In this document: positions 8,466 through 17,714 of the stretch, piece by piece
How positions within the stretch are numbered: the stretch's first letter is position 1
Layout: each line of letters starts with the position of its first letter
Source: Fulvimarina manganoxydans
GTDB lineage: Bacteria; Pseudomonadota; Alphaproteobacteria; Rhizobiales; Rhizobiaceae
Direction: 5' to 3'
Assembly (NCBI RefSeq): GCF_900176465.1
Contig: NZ_FWXR01000004.1
Span: 186,001 to 250,000 of the forward strand
Length of the DNA stretch: 64,000 bases
The notes under the pieces: generated by a model
The model's input: the letters and a program-made list of their open reading frames with translations, nothing else
Databases searched by the model: none
Told to the model about the DNA's origin: nothing
Program-made: the position numbers and the translations under genes

Positions 8466-9569
8466 TCACGACCGGCCGTGAAGACCGAGCCTTTCGCCGC
8501 GATAGTGGCCGGAGCGGATAGCGCTCCACCAGTCTTCATTGTCGAGATACCACCGCACCGTCTTTTCGAGGCCCGTTTCGAAGCTTTCCGCCGGTTGCCA
8601 GCCGAGTTCCGATTCGATCTTCGCAGCATCGATCGCATAACGGGCATCATGGCCCGGCCTGTCCGCAACAAAAGTGATCAACCGGCCATGAGGGCCCTGC
8701 GGGTCCGGCCTTACTCGATCCAGAATCGCGCAGATCGTCTCGACCACGTCGATATTGCGCCGCTCGTTATGGCCCCCGATCGCATAGGTCTCCCCCGGCC
8801 GGCCGGATTCGGCGACAAGGGCCAGCGCGCGGGCGTGATCCTCCACATAGAGCCAGTCGCGAATGTTCTCGCCTTTGCCGTAAACCGGGAGCGGTTTGCC
8901 CTCGATCGCATTGAGAATGACGAGCGGAATCAGCTTTTCCGGGAAATGATACGGCCCGTAATTGTTCGAGCAATTGGTGAGGAGGATCGGCAGGCCATAA
9001 GTGTGATGCCAGGCGCGAACGAGATGATCGGAGCCCGCCTTCGAGGCCGAATAGGGCGAACGGGGATCATAGGGCGTCGATTCGGAGAAGTGGCCTGTGG
9101 CCCCGAGTGATCCGAACACTTCGTCCGTCGAGATATGATGGAAGCGGAAACGGGTTCGCCGGGGCTCTGCAAGGGTTCCGTAGTGGCGGAGCGCGGCCTG
9201 GAGCAACACGGCGGTCCCGACGATATTGGTGTCGATGAAGTCCATCGGCCCATCGATCGAGCGATCCACATGGCTTTCGGCGGCCAGATGCATGACGATA
9301 TCGGGATCGAATTCGGCGAATGCCTTTTCCATCGCGTCGCCGTCGCGAATGTCCGCTTGGCGAAACCGATAGCGCGGATCGTCCGCCACCGGCGTCAGAT
9401 TGGCGATATTCCCGGCATAGGTCAGCGCGTCGACCACGAGTACTTCGTGCCGGGTTTGCGCGATCAGGTGGCGAACCAGCGCCGATCCGATGAAGCCCGC
9501 GCCGCCGGTGACGAGAAATCGCAAAGGCTCGGAGGCATGCTGCGGATCAAGCGTCATGGCGGCCGGCAA
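8466..9569 (-). CDS. rfbB: dTDP-glucose 4,6-dehydratase
   Basis: This 367-residue short-chain dehydrogenase/reductase family enzyme uses bound NAD to convert dTDP-glucose to dTDP-4-keto-6-deoxyglucose. The Rossmann GGAGFIGS motif is near residue 21, [12 protein letters not shown] is characteristic of RmlB, the active-site YSASKAG lies mid-protein, and [14 protein letters not shown] follows. An in-frame ATG just downstream (MTLDPQ) is an alternative start. It leads a two-gene unit rfbB-rfbA, and its start is only 8 bp past the rlmB stop, so read-through from rlmB is likely. Confidence 0.97.
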   Translation of the reverse strand: MPAAMTLDPQHASEPLRFLVTGGAGFIGSALVRHLIAQTRHEVLVVDALTYAGNIANLTPVADDPRYRFRQADIRDGDAMEKAFAEFDPDIVMHLAAESHVDRSIDGPMDFIDTNIVGTAVLLQAALRHYGTLAEPRRTRFRFHHISTDEVFGSLGATGHFSESTPYDPRSPYSASKAGSDHLVRAWHHTYGLPILLTNCSNNYGPYHFPEKLIPLVILNAIEGKPLPVYGKGENIRDWLYVEDHARALALVAESGRPGETYAIGGHNERRNIDVVETICAILDRVRPDPQGPHGRLITFVADRPGHDARYAIDAAKIESELGWQPAESFETGLEKTVRWYLDNEDWWSAIRSGHYRGERLGLHGRS

Positions 9570-9577
9570 GCGTTCGG

Positions 9578-10384
9578 TCAGCCAAGCCGTCGGCGCGTCG
9601 CATAAAGGGCGACGGCCGCGGCGTTGGAGACGTTGAGAGAACGGATCGCGCCGGGCATTTCGAGCCGCGCCAAGGCATCACAGGTTGCCCGGGTCTTCTG
9701 ACGCAGACCCTTGCCCTCGGCGCCGAGTACGATGGCGATCCGGTCGGCGTCTAAACACTCCTCGAAGGTCGATTCGCCTTCCGAATCGAGGCCGATCGTC
9801 TTGAAGCCCTTTCGTGAGATCGCCTCCAGCGCATCGGCGAGATTTCGCACCTCGATCTGCGGCACATGTTCCAGCGCGCCGGAGGCGGCCTTGGCCAGGA
9901 CACCGCTCTCTTGCGGGGAATGCCGAGCCGTCGTGACGAGGCCGTCTGCGGCAAAGGCGGTGGCCGAGCGCAGGATCGCCCCGACATTATGCGGGTCGGT
10001 CACCTGGTCGAGGACGAGAATCAGCCGAGCATCGCCGAGATCGGCCAAGCGCAAGGGCTCCAGAGGCTCCGTCACCAGCATCACGCCTTGATGCACGGCC
10101 TCGCCGCCAAGTTCGGCGTCGAGCTTTTTGGGCTCGACGATCTCGAGAGGGCAGGGTGGGGCGGCCTCGTCGATCTCCATCCGGCGCAGAGCATTGAGCG
10201 TCGCTTTCAGCTGATGCAGTCGACGCTGGGGATTGGCGAGCGCGGCCGTCACCGTGTGGATGCCGTAGAGCGTCACGCGGCCGGTGTCGGCGCTCGGCTC
10301 CTGTCGCTGCCGGTCGCGATGGGCGCGGCGCAGCTTGGCGTAGTGGGTGTCTTTGGGCGTGCCGGAGGCAGGACGATCGGTCAT
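9578..10384 (-). CDS. rlmB: 23S rRNA 2'-O-ribose methyltransferase (RlmB/TrmH family)
   Basis: The 268-residue protein belongs to the SpoU/TrmH SPOUT methyltransferases, with an N-terminal substrate-binding domain ([13 protein letters not shown]) and three knot motifs: [24 protein letters not shown] and [12 protein letters not shown]. RlmB methylates G2251 of 23S rRNA using S-adenosylmethionine. Related TrmH enzymes cannot be wholly excluded, but the N-terminal domain favours RlmB. It is divergent from tRNA-Tyr. Confidence 0.9.
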   Translation of the reverse strand: MTDRPASGTPKDTHYAKLRRAHRDRQRQEPSADTGRVTLYGIHTVTAALANPQRRLHQLKATLNALRRMEIDEAAPPCPLEIVEPKKLDAELGGEAVHQGVMLVTEPLEPLRLADLGDARLILVLDQVTDPHNVGAILRSATAFAADGLVTTARHSPQESGVLAKAASGALEHVPQIEVRNLADALEAISRKGFKTIGLDSEGESTFEECLDADRIAIVLGAEGKGLRQKTRATCDALARLEMPGAIRSLNVSNAAAVALYATRRRLG

Positions 10385-10500
10385 TCCATGGCTTTAGCCG
10401 AGGCGGAGGAGGGCGACAACTGCTGGTCTTCGAGCACGATGGATGCGCCGTCCTCGACCCCATGCCGAGCGCTGCGGAAAAATTCGATGCGAGAAGGGCG

Positions 10501-10530
10501 TTGACAAGTCCGGGTCCCTCCTTCCATAAG
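10501..10530 (+). promoter_or_regulatory. candidate promoter of the tRNA-Tyr/tRNA-Gly unit
   Basis: A perfect TTGACA (10501-10506) is followed at 18 bp by CATAAG (10525-10530). It lies about 75 bp before tRNA-Tyr and outside the divergent rlmB gene. Confidence 0.45.
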
Positions 10531-10605
10531 GCCGCTCATCGCTTTCGCCGCTTCGGCAGCGGAAGGCGGGTTTCCGGTGCGAATGCACTGGAAACGCTGC
10601 GGCTC

Positions 10606-10690
10606 GGAGGGGTGTCCGAGTGGTTAAAGGAGACGGACTGTAAATCCGTTGGCTAAGCCTACGCTGGTTCGAATCCAGCCCCCTCCACCA
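10606..10690 (+). tRNA. tRNA-Tyr(GTA)
   Basis: The 85-nt class II tRNA has a GGAGGGG/CCCCTCC acceptor, anticodon GTA in CTGTAAA, a long variable arm, TTCGAATCC in the T arm and an encoded CCA. It is followed 30 bp later by tRNA-Gly, the same Tyr-Gly order that precedes tuf in enterobacteria. Confidence 0.97.
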
Positions 10691-10720
10691 CCGCCGCGAA
10701 ATCGCGTATGATGCCTGCAT

Positions 10721-10794
10721 GCGGGTATAGCTCAATGGTAGAGCAGCAGCCTTCCAAGCTGAATACGCGGGTTCGATTCCCGCTACCCGCTCCA
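10721..10794 (+). tRNA. tRNA-Gly(TCC)
   Basis: The 74-nt tRNA has a GCGGGTA/TACCCGC acceptor, anticodon TCC in CTTCCAA, the T-loop GGTTCGATTCC and an encoded CCA. It is probably cotranscribed with tRNA-Tyr. Confidence 0.97.
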
Positions 10795-10954
10795 TCATTT
10801 CCCTGATTCCACTGTTTTTCGGCTTGCCGCTTTCAGGCAATCTCCTGCGCGTCGGACGCGCCGTTCGATCGCTTTTTGCTGGTTCGAATGTCGTCTTCGC
10901 GGAAAGGACCGATTGTCCTGGTATTTTTAGCGCATTGAGCCTCGCTGCGAGGTT

Positions 10955-12055
10955 TCAGCTGCCGCATAGCCGCATCAAGGTCACCATCGCTTCGGCCTGG
11001 TTGGACGCGTTCAGCTTGGCTCTGGCGTCTTTGAACTGGGTTCGAACCGTGTGCTCCGACAGGCCGTTCGCGTCTGCGTAAGCGGACATGCTGGTGCCGA
11101 CGAGCAGCGCTTCGCAAAGCTTGGCCTCGGCATTCGATAAGGGTGTGACTTGCCGAATCATGTCGGCGGAGGGAAGCCTTGCCTTCGCCATATCGCGGAT
11201 GGTCAGGACGCCGTAGGGCTGAGCGCGGTTCGCGCCCGGCGAAGCGAAGGCGCTGATCTTCAGCGGCATGGCGCCCGAAGCGCGCTTGACGAGGATCGGC
11301 CTTGGCAAGGTGAAGGTCTGTCCGGCCTGGAATCGGAGAACCGCGCCCATCAAGAGTGCCAACCGTTCACGCGAGGCCCGATCCTCGCAGCTGAGCGTCC
11401 GTCCGACCAGCCTCAGCGTTCCGTCTGCCTCGATGAGGGTCCGGGCGGCCGGATTGAGGGTCACGATCGATCCCGACATGTCGAAGACCACCATGCCGTC
11501 CGCCATGGCATCGAACGCGTCTTCGAAGGGCGATGCTTTGGGCGGAAGGGCCGCCGTCGCTGTTCTGAACTGATAGGCCGAGACGAGATGCGGCCCGATG
11601 ATCGACAGGAACTTCGTCTGTTCCTCGTCGGGCGGGCCGTGGCGCGCCGAGCTGTGCATCAAGGGGGCCGCCAGGATGCGCCCGCTGCGCATGGACAGTC
11701 CCGTCATGTGCCAGGAGTCGGGATAGATCCGCACGAATTCCTGATGGAAGGGACATTGGGCAATCTCGGCCGGCGACATCAAATTCGGCGTGCTGATGAT
11801 TTGCATCGAGGGCCGCGACAATGCGCGCTCGATGCGAACGTCGAAAGGCGCGTAAGTGGTCGCGTAGAGATGCAGCCCTTCCGGATCAAAGGGCCATGTC
11901 TGTTGAAGGACGCCATTCTCCGGATCGAAGATCAGCAGCGTCATCCGCTCGACCCTTGCCGTCTTGGCCGTCTTTTCGAGAATGGACGACCAGTCGAGAT
12001 GGCCGTGGGCGCCAGCATGGATGGCATCGATAGTCGATTCGATTCTGTCTGCCAT
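10955..12055 (-). CDS. LuxR-type regulator with GAF/PAS-like sensory region
   Basis: This 366-residue protein ends in a LuxR-type helix-turn-helix (LSNAEAKLCEALLVGTS, then SEHTVRTQFKDARAKLNA). The middle, near residues 185-220, looks like a PAS fold (AMADGMVVFDMSGSIVTLNP), and the N-terminal half may be a degenerate GAF-like sensor. There is no receiver domain and no acyl-homoserine-lactone-binding consensus. It interrupts the ancestral tRNA-Gly to tuf adjacency and is divergent from a small secreted protein gene. Its ligand is unknown. Confidence 0.8.
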   Translation of the reverse strand: MADRIESTIDAIHAGAHGHLDWSSILEKTAKTARVERMTLLIFDPENGVLQQTWPFDPEGLHLYATTYAPFDVRIERALSRPSMQIISTPNLMSPAEIAQCPFHQEFVRIYPDSWHMTGLSMRSGRILAAPLMHSSARHGPPDEEQTKFLSIIGPHLVSAYQFRTATAALPPKASPFEDAFDAMADGMVVFDMSGSIVTLNPAARTLIEADGTLRLVGRTLSCEDRASRERLALLMGAVLRFQAGQTFTLPRPILVKRASGAMPLKISAFASPGANRAQPYGVLTIRDMAKARLPSADMIRQVTPLSNAEAKLCEALLVGTSMSAYADANGLSEHTVRTQFKDARAKLNASNQAEAMVTLMRLCGS

Positions 12056-12449
12056 GAGGCCACAAACCCTTGTTCACACAGACGCACGGGCCAACGATCG
12101 TCGATCCCGCCCCGCAGCGATGTCGGCGCCTCAGCTGACGTTCGGCCCTCGGCAAGCAAGCTCCCACGGCCAAACTGTGGGGTTTCCGATTGCGCGCAAG
12201 AGATGAGTACCAATATCCCGGCCATATCCTTAAGGCAGGCGCTCGCATTTCGCCAGTCAGTTGTGTCTCATGCGAGCTATATATCGTCTTTCGATGCTGA
12301 TTATATCTCAGCGTTAGCATACGCGCTGACGCGGGGCGAAGCTGGATGCGGAACGCTCGAAATATTCTGCGCTGCGCACGCCGGAGGGCATGGTTTCGAG
12401 GGCTTTCAAGCGATAATCTGCGATTCCCATCAATCGGGTTTCGACAACA
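12056..12449. other. divergent intergenic region, comparatively AT-rich
   Basis: About 390 bases separate the LuxR-type gene from the small secreted protein gene. It includes AT-rich patches (ATATATCG, GATTATATC) and an inverted repeat, TCAGCG-N10-CGCTGA at 12308-12329, that could be a regulator site. No credible ORF was found. Confidence 0.4.
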
Positions 12450-12767
12450 ATGATCAGGGTTAGTTTCGTCGCATGGATGTCCTTCGCTTTGGCTGGTCCG
12501 GCCTTTGCGGAAGATCTCGCTTTCACCGTCGTCAACGACACCAGCAGCACGGTGGTCGAGTTTTATGTCTCGCCCGTCGATACAGACGACTGGGAAGAGA
12601 ATATGGTCAGTTCCGCGGTCGCTCCCGGTGACGAGGTGACGGCGACAATCGCCGACGGACGTTCGGTCTGCGACTACGATATCCGCGCCGTCTTCGAAGA
12701 TGGCGAGGAAGCGGAAAGCCGCGACGTCAATCTCTGTGATCTTGGCACCTTCACGCTGCACGAATGA
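12450..12767 (+). CDS. small secreted protein of unknown function
   Basis: This 105-residue protein starts with a signal peptide ([17 protein letters not shown] then ED). The acidic mature part of about 85 residues reads as alternating beta strands ([18 protein letters not shown]) with two cysteines (in VCDYD and LCDL) that could form a disulfide in the periplasm. I do not recognise a characterised family. It lies about 130 bp upstream of tuf copy 1, with what looks like a tuf promoter between. Confidence 0.7.
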   Translation: MIRVSFVAWMSFALAGPAFAEDLAFTVVNDTSSTVVEFYVSPVDTDDWEENMVSSAVAPGDEVTATIADGRSVCDYDIRAVFEDGEEAESRDVNLCDLGTFTLHE

Positions 12768-12833
12768 TGCATTGCGGGCGCGTGGGACCCGCGAACTGCC
12801 CACGCGCCCGCCCCGTATGCGAGGCCAGCACTC

Positions 12834-12862
12834 TTGCTTTGTTCGATTCGGTCTTCTATGTC
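12834..12862 (+). promoter_or_regulatory. candidate promoter of tuf copy 1
   Basis: TTGCTT (12834-12839), a 17-bp spacer and TATGTC (12857-12862) end 38 bp before the tuf start codon. It is nearly the same as the candidate secY promoter. Confidence 0.45.
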
Positions 12863-12900
12863 GCGCCGAAACTGAAGACCGACCATTCGGAGAGTGGGAA

Positions 12901-14076
<1,176 letters not shown>

Positions 14077-14132
14077 TCGACGAGCGGACGTCGTGCCGAG
14101 AAGCGCCGACGGCCAGTAGAAGATTGAACGCG

Positions 14133-14157
14133 AACGGGCCCTGTGGGGCCCGTTTTC
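14133..14157 (+). terminator. terminator of tuf copy 1, first repeat unit
   Basis: AACGGGCCC-TGTG-GGGCCCGTT is a perfect 9-bp hairpin ending in TTTT, 56 bp past the tuf stop. Confidence 0.85.
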
Positions 14158-14252
14158 GCGTGGCGGCGCCGGCATCGTCGCATCGATCGTCGAGTAATCG
14201 ACGAGCGGACGTCGTGCCGAAAGCGGCCGACGGCCAGCAAGGAATGAACGCG

Positions 14253-14278
14253 AACGGGCCCTGCGGGGCCCGTTTTCG
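14253..14278 (+). terminator. duplicated terminator, second repeat unit
   Basis: AACGGGCCC-TGCG-GGGCCCGTT with TTTT is the copy of the preceding terminator 120 bp downstream; only one loop base differs. Confidence 0.8.
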
Positions 14279-14347
14279 TATCAGTTTCCAGCTTTCAGTC
14301 GCCGTTCGTTCCAGATGGGGATTGCACCCCGGGCAGGTGCAGAGCAT

Positions 14348-14986
14348 TCAACGCCGAAACAACGTGAGCCCCGTCTCTTCGGCAAGCTCGGCTTCGGTCG
14401 TCGAAACGTCGTTCCGCTTCGCGAGAGCTTTTAGAACGGCGCGATCCTCGGTGATCTGCATGCGCGCACGATTGTTCTGATTGTAGCTATGCCCGCCGGA
14501 GGTTAGCGATATGCCGGCCAGAACGATTGAGGGAACGCCGCAGGCGAGGCCGAAACAGGCCGCCGCGATCCCGTTCGTGACTTTGCCGAGATCGCCGATC
14601 TCGGAGACTGGCAAGGCGGTCTCGGCCATGACGATCCGTTCCCTGACCTTTGGGGTCAAAACCTCCAACGACTCGATATGGCGGTGGGGCCGGTATCGAA
14701 GCTTCAGCTTGGCGTACCAGCGCGGCTTTGTGTGGATCCAGAGAAGCCCGTGGGTATCGAGATTGGGATGCTCGCTCCACGGCTTGGCTTTGGCGCGGAA
14801 TGTGAGATCGGCGCGGCCGAGCCCCATCTGCTCGGCCGTGCGACCGGAATTGTTGATGTCGACACGCGCATGGTCCGCGAGGACGCCGGCGGGCAGGGTC
14901 GGGGAGGGCGCCGAGCCGAGGATCAACCATGGTCGGTCCAGAATGCCGAGTTCGCCGAGCCATCCGCGATAGCGATCGATCTTCAT
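14348..14986 (-). CDS. putative sialyltransferase/DUF115-fold protein, paralog A
   Basis: This 212-residue soluble protein is a close paralog of the next gene. Shared blocks are GSAPSP (24-29), ARVDINNSGRTA (40-51), ADLTFRAK, WSEHPNLDT, WIHT, VTNGIAAACFGL and LAGISL followed by GHSYNQ. The order glycine-rich loop, V-D-x-N-N strand, S/T-N-G helix, and hydrophobic strand ending G-I-S resembles GT42 sialyltransferases and MptE/DUF115 proteins as I know them. This is a pattern match, not a family assignment. No histidine sits where the GT42 catalytic base would be (EDRAVLKALAK). It is the last gene of a three-gene minus-strand unit with two glycan genes. Confidence 0.55.
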   Translation of the reverse strand: MKIDRYRGWLGELGILDRPWLILGSAPSPTLPAGVLADHARVDINNSGRTAEQMGLGRADLTFRAKAKPWSEHPNLDTHGLLWIHTKPRWYAKLKLRYRPHRHIESLEVLTPKVRERIVMAETALPVSEIGDLGKVTNGIAAACFGLACGVPSIVLAGISLTSGGHSYNQNNRARMQITEDRAVLKALAKRNDVSTTEAELAEETGLTLFRR

Positions 14987-15035
14987 GGCTGCTCGGACCC
15001 CGCGAGCGGCTTAGGGGCGGTCTCAGCCAACATGA

Positions 15036-15683
15036 TCACGACACCAGCCGCAGGCCGAGATCGGTCGCGAGATCGGGCTCGGAGGTCGCAAGGCGCGGAT
15101 CCTTCGCCAATGCCGAGAGCACGGCCCGATCCTCATCCACCTGATAGCGGGTGCGTCCCAGCTGATTATAGGAATGGCCGGCCTTGCTGAGCGAGATGCC
15201 GGAGAGAACAATTTCCGGGACGCCGAAATGGAGACCGAGACAGGCCGCCGCGACGCCGTTCGACACCTTGTCCCAGGGGCCGACATTTTCGAGGCGCACG
15301 CCGCTGACCGTCTCGACCAGTGCGTCGCGCTCTGCCTTGGTAAATTTGGCGACCCAGCCGATTGAGCGATGGGGTTTGGTCAAAAGCAGGAGGCGGAGCA
15401 TGGGCGCGGGGATGGTGTGAATCCAGATCAGCGCCTTGGTGTCGAGCTTCGGATGCTCGCTCCAGCTCTTCTTCTTTGTTCGGATGGTGAGATCGGCCGG
15501 GCCGAGACCGAGTTCCTGCGCCGTACGCCCGGCATTGTTGATGTCGACCCGCGCATAGTGGCCGGTGAGGGAAGCGGGGAGGATCGGATCGGGCGCCGAG
15601 CCGAAGACGATCCAGCCTTTTGAGGAGAGGTCGAGCTCGTCGACGATCTTGCCGATCCGTTTGAGGCTGTTACGCCGATTCAT
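15036..15683 (-). CDS. putative sialyltransferase/DUF115-fold protein, paralog B
   Basis: This 215-residue protein aligns end to end with the downstream paralog, roughly half identical by eye. Positions of the shared motifs are GSAPDP (28-33), VDINN (46-50), SNGVAAAC (141-148), LSGISL (160-165) and GHSYN (169-173). There is no signal peptide or membrane segment, so it acts in the cytoplasm. Its start overlaps the stop of the upstream glycosyltransferase gene by 14 bp, showing that the two are translated together. Function is inferred only from fold-like motifs and neighbours; a nucleotide-sugar-dependent transferase or a non-catalytic partner are both possible. Confidence 0.55.
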   Translation of the reverse strand: MNRRNSLKRIGKIVDELDLSSKGWIVFGSAPDPILPASLTGHYARVDINNAGRTAQELGLGPADLTIRTKKKSWSEHPKLDTKALIWIHTIPAPMLRLLLLTKPHRSIGWVAKFTKAERDALVETVSGVRLENVGPWDKVSNGVAAACLGLHFGVPEIVLSGISLSKAGHSYNQLGRTRYQVDEDRAVLSALAKDPRLATSEPDLATDLGLRLVS

Positions 15684-16677
15684 CTATCTTGTCCTGGTAA
15701 CCGAAACGCGCTCTTGCCCCGTCCATGACCGAGCCGAGCGCGTTTTGAAACTGATCGGAATTCTTGATTGCCCAACCCTTGGCCGTCCAGATGGCCGAGT
15801 TCGGATAAAACTCGTAATCGCAGAGCGAGACGGGAACTTGGCTGCGCGCGATCGGGTGGACTCGATCGAGCGTCTGGAGGAGGAAATTCATCTGGATCTG
15901 ATCGACATGGTAGCGCGGCTTCAGACGGAATGCCGAAAGAAGCGCCTCGCGCAGCGCTCTTGAGAAGAGTTTGCCGTCCGTCGTCGGCTCAACGCCGATC
16001 GCGCCGGCCATGAAACGTCGCGAGGCCGACCGCTCGTTGCGCGCATAAAGCTGAATGTCGCTCATCCCGCGCGCTGCCTTATAGACCGGCCAGATATCCT
16101 TGAGGACCAACGCATCCACATCCATGCAAAAGACGCTGTCCTCGCAGAGATCGAGAAGGGTCGGCAGGAAAACGAAGCGCGCGCTCGTATAATAGATCGC
16201 CTTGATCGCCAGCTCGTCCGGGATCGCACTCTCATCCGCCGACCAGCTGACCCGAAAGGGCGCGAGGGTGTTGGCCAGCGCCTCGATCCGATCGAGTGTC
16301 TGCTGAGAGGGGCGGATGAGCACGATATGGATCTGGGTCTCGGGCGCGTTGAGCGCGCAGGAGAGGATCAGCGGGATCGCGAAATTGCCGAAATAGACGT
16401 CGTCGGCAGCCGCGAGAATGCAGGGGCGGCCGATCTCGGGCTTGCGGAGGACCGTGTGCCGGGTGGCGTCGCTCGTAGCCGGAATGCGTCCGCGGGCTGC
16501 GCGCAGTGCGGTGCCGGTCGCGATCGCCTGAAGGGCGAGCCGGCGCCAGAGCGGATGTCGCTTCTTCTTGATGATGTGCGGTTGTTCGTTCGTCATACGG
16601 CTCTCATGGGGTGTTTCCGGTTCGCCGTCGAGTCCGTGTCTTCGCCGATACGCCTTGCCGAGGAGTCTGGACACCAT
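15670..16677 (-). CDS. GT-A glycosyltransferase (GT8-like)
   Basis: The conserved core starts near GRPCILAAADDVYFGNFAIPLI and contains CMDVDALVLKDIW, a DxD-type metal and nucleotide-sugar site of GT-A transferases. Further features are a ligand-loop stretch (FMAGAIGVE) and a C-terminal HVDQIQMNFLL, where GT8-type enzymes carry D-Q-x-x-x-N. The start is uncertain: TTG at 16713, ATG at 16677 and ATG at 16596 (MTNEQPHII) are all in frame, and the N-terminal 80 residues are basic and poorly conserved in character. I used 16677. It heads the minus-strand unit of the glycan cassette and faces a divergent glycosyltransferase gene. Confidence 0.72.
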   Translation of the reverse strand: MVSRLLGKAYRRRHGLDGEPETPHESRMTNEQPHIIKKKRHPLWRRLALQAIATGTALRAARGRIPATSDATRHTVLRKPEIGRPCILAAADDVYFGNFAIPLILSCALNAPETQIHIVLIRPSQQTLDRIEALANTLAPFRVSWSADESAIPDELAIKAIYYTSARFVFLPTLLDLCEDSVFCMDVDALVLKDIWPVYKAARGMSDIQLYARNERSASRRFMAGAIGVEPTTDGKLFSRALREALLSAFRLKPRYHVDQIQMNFLLQTLDRVHPIARSQVPVSLCDYEFYPNSAIWTAKGWAIKNSDQFQNALGSVMDGARARFGYQDKIDESA

Positions 16678-16879
16678 GATCGCAGCTGAATGGGGGTGAT
16701 AAGAGGACTTCAAGCCGCCGCTTTACATCGTGTCGGCCATTTTACCCGGCAGACGACAAGGACGACCTTCGCCAAAGCGGCCCACCACTGGTGAGGATTT
16801 ACCTTGCCGTGGCGAGGCGATAGGTAGCGGAGGATTTCAGTTTCAATGCTCCCCCTGAGGAGCCTGCCGAGAGGGTCTC

Positions 16880-17572
16880 ATGTCGATCGACGTTGCACGC
16901 GTATTCATCGGTTTCGATACGAAGGAAGTGATCGCCTATCACGTCCTGTGCCAGAGTATTTTGGAAAACTCGACGATGCCGGTCGAGTTTTCGCCGCTGG
17001 TTCTGTCGAATCTGAAGGGGGTCTTCGACCGCGAGCGCAACAGCCTCCAGTCGACGGAGTTTTCCTTCTCGCGCTTCATGGTGCCTGCCCTTTGCGACTA
17101 TCAGGGCTGGGCGCTCTTCATGGATTGCGACATGCTGATGCGCGCCGATATCGCCGAGCTTTGGGCCCTGCGCGACGAGCGCTATGCGGTGCAGTGCGTC
17201 AAGCACGACTACACGCCGAAGGTCGAGACGAAGTTCCTCGGCCAGACCCAGACCAAATACGAAAAGAAGAACTGGTCGAGCGTCATCCTGTTCAATAATG
17301 CCAAATGCCGGGCGCTGACGCCGGATTATGTGAACACGGCGACCGGTCTGCAGCTGCATCAGTTCAAATGGCTGGAGGGCGACGAGAATATCGGCGAGAT
17401 CCCGGCCGAGTGGAACTGGCTCGTCAACGAGTACGACCACAAAGACGACGCCAAGAACGTCCATTTCACCGATGGCGGACCGTATTTCGAGGAATATAAG
17501 AACGACGACTATGCCGATGAGTGGTTTGCCGCCCGCGAGCGCACTCTCTTCGTTCAGCAGCGCGCCGGCTGA
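16880..17572 (+). CDS. GT-A glycosyltransferase-like protein
   Basis: This 230-residue protein begins with RVFIGFDTKEVIAYHVL, a beta-alpha unit typical of GT8-like transferases. It has ALFMDCDMLM with a D-C-D metal motif at residues 82-84, followed by WSSVILFNN and a C-terminal HFTDGGPYF. A GAGAGGG-type ribosome site precedes the ATG. It lacks membrane segments and should act in the cytoplasm on a lipid-linked or protein acceptor. It opens the rightward arm of the cassette, 143 bp before the next gene. The acceptor and sugar donor cannot be told. Confidence 0.75.
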   Translation: MSIDVARVFIGFDTKEVIAYHVLCQSILENSTMPVEFSPLVLSNLKGVFDRERNSLQSTEFSFSRFMVPALCDYQGWALFMDCDMLMRADIAELWALRDERYAVQCVKHDYTPKVETKFLGQTQTKYEKKNWSSVILFNNAKCRALTPDYVNTATGLQLHQFKWLEGDENIGEIPAEWNWLVNEYDHKDDAKNVHFTDGGPYFEEYKNDDYADEWFAARERTLFVQQRAG

Positions 17573-17714
17573 GGCACACGCATCTGAACGGATGAGACGG
17601 CAGGCCGCTGGCAATAGCGGCCTACCGTTCATAACTGGCGCTCGAAATGAGGGGGCGTGCGAGGTCTTCGCGGCAAACCGGTCCTGAGCGGCCGCGACGA
17701 AGGGGAAACGAGGC

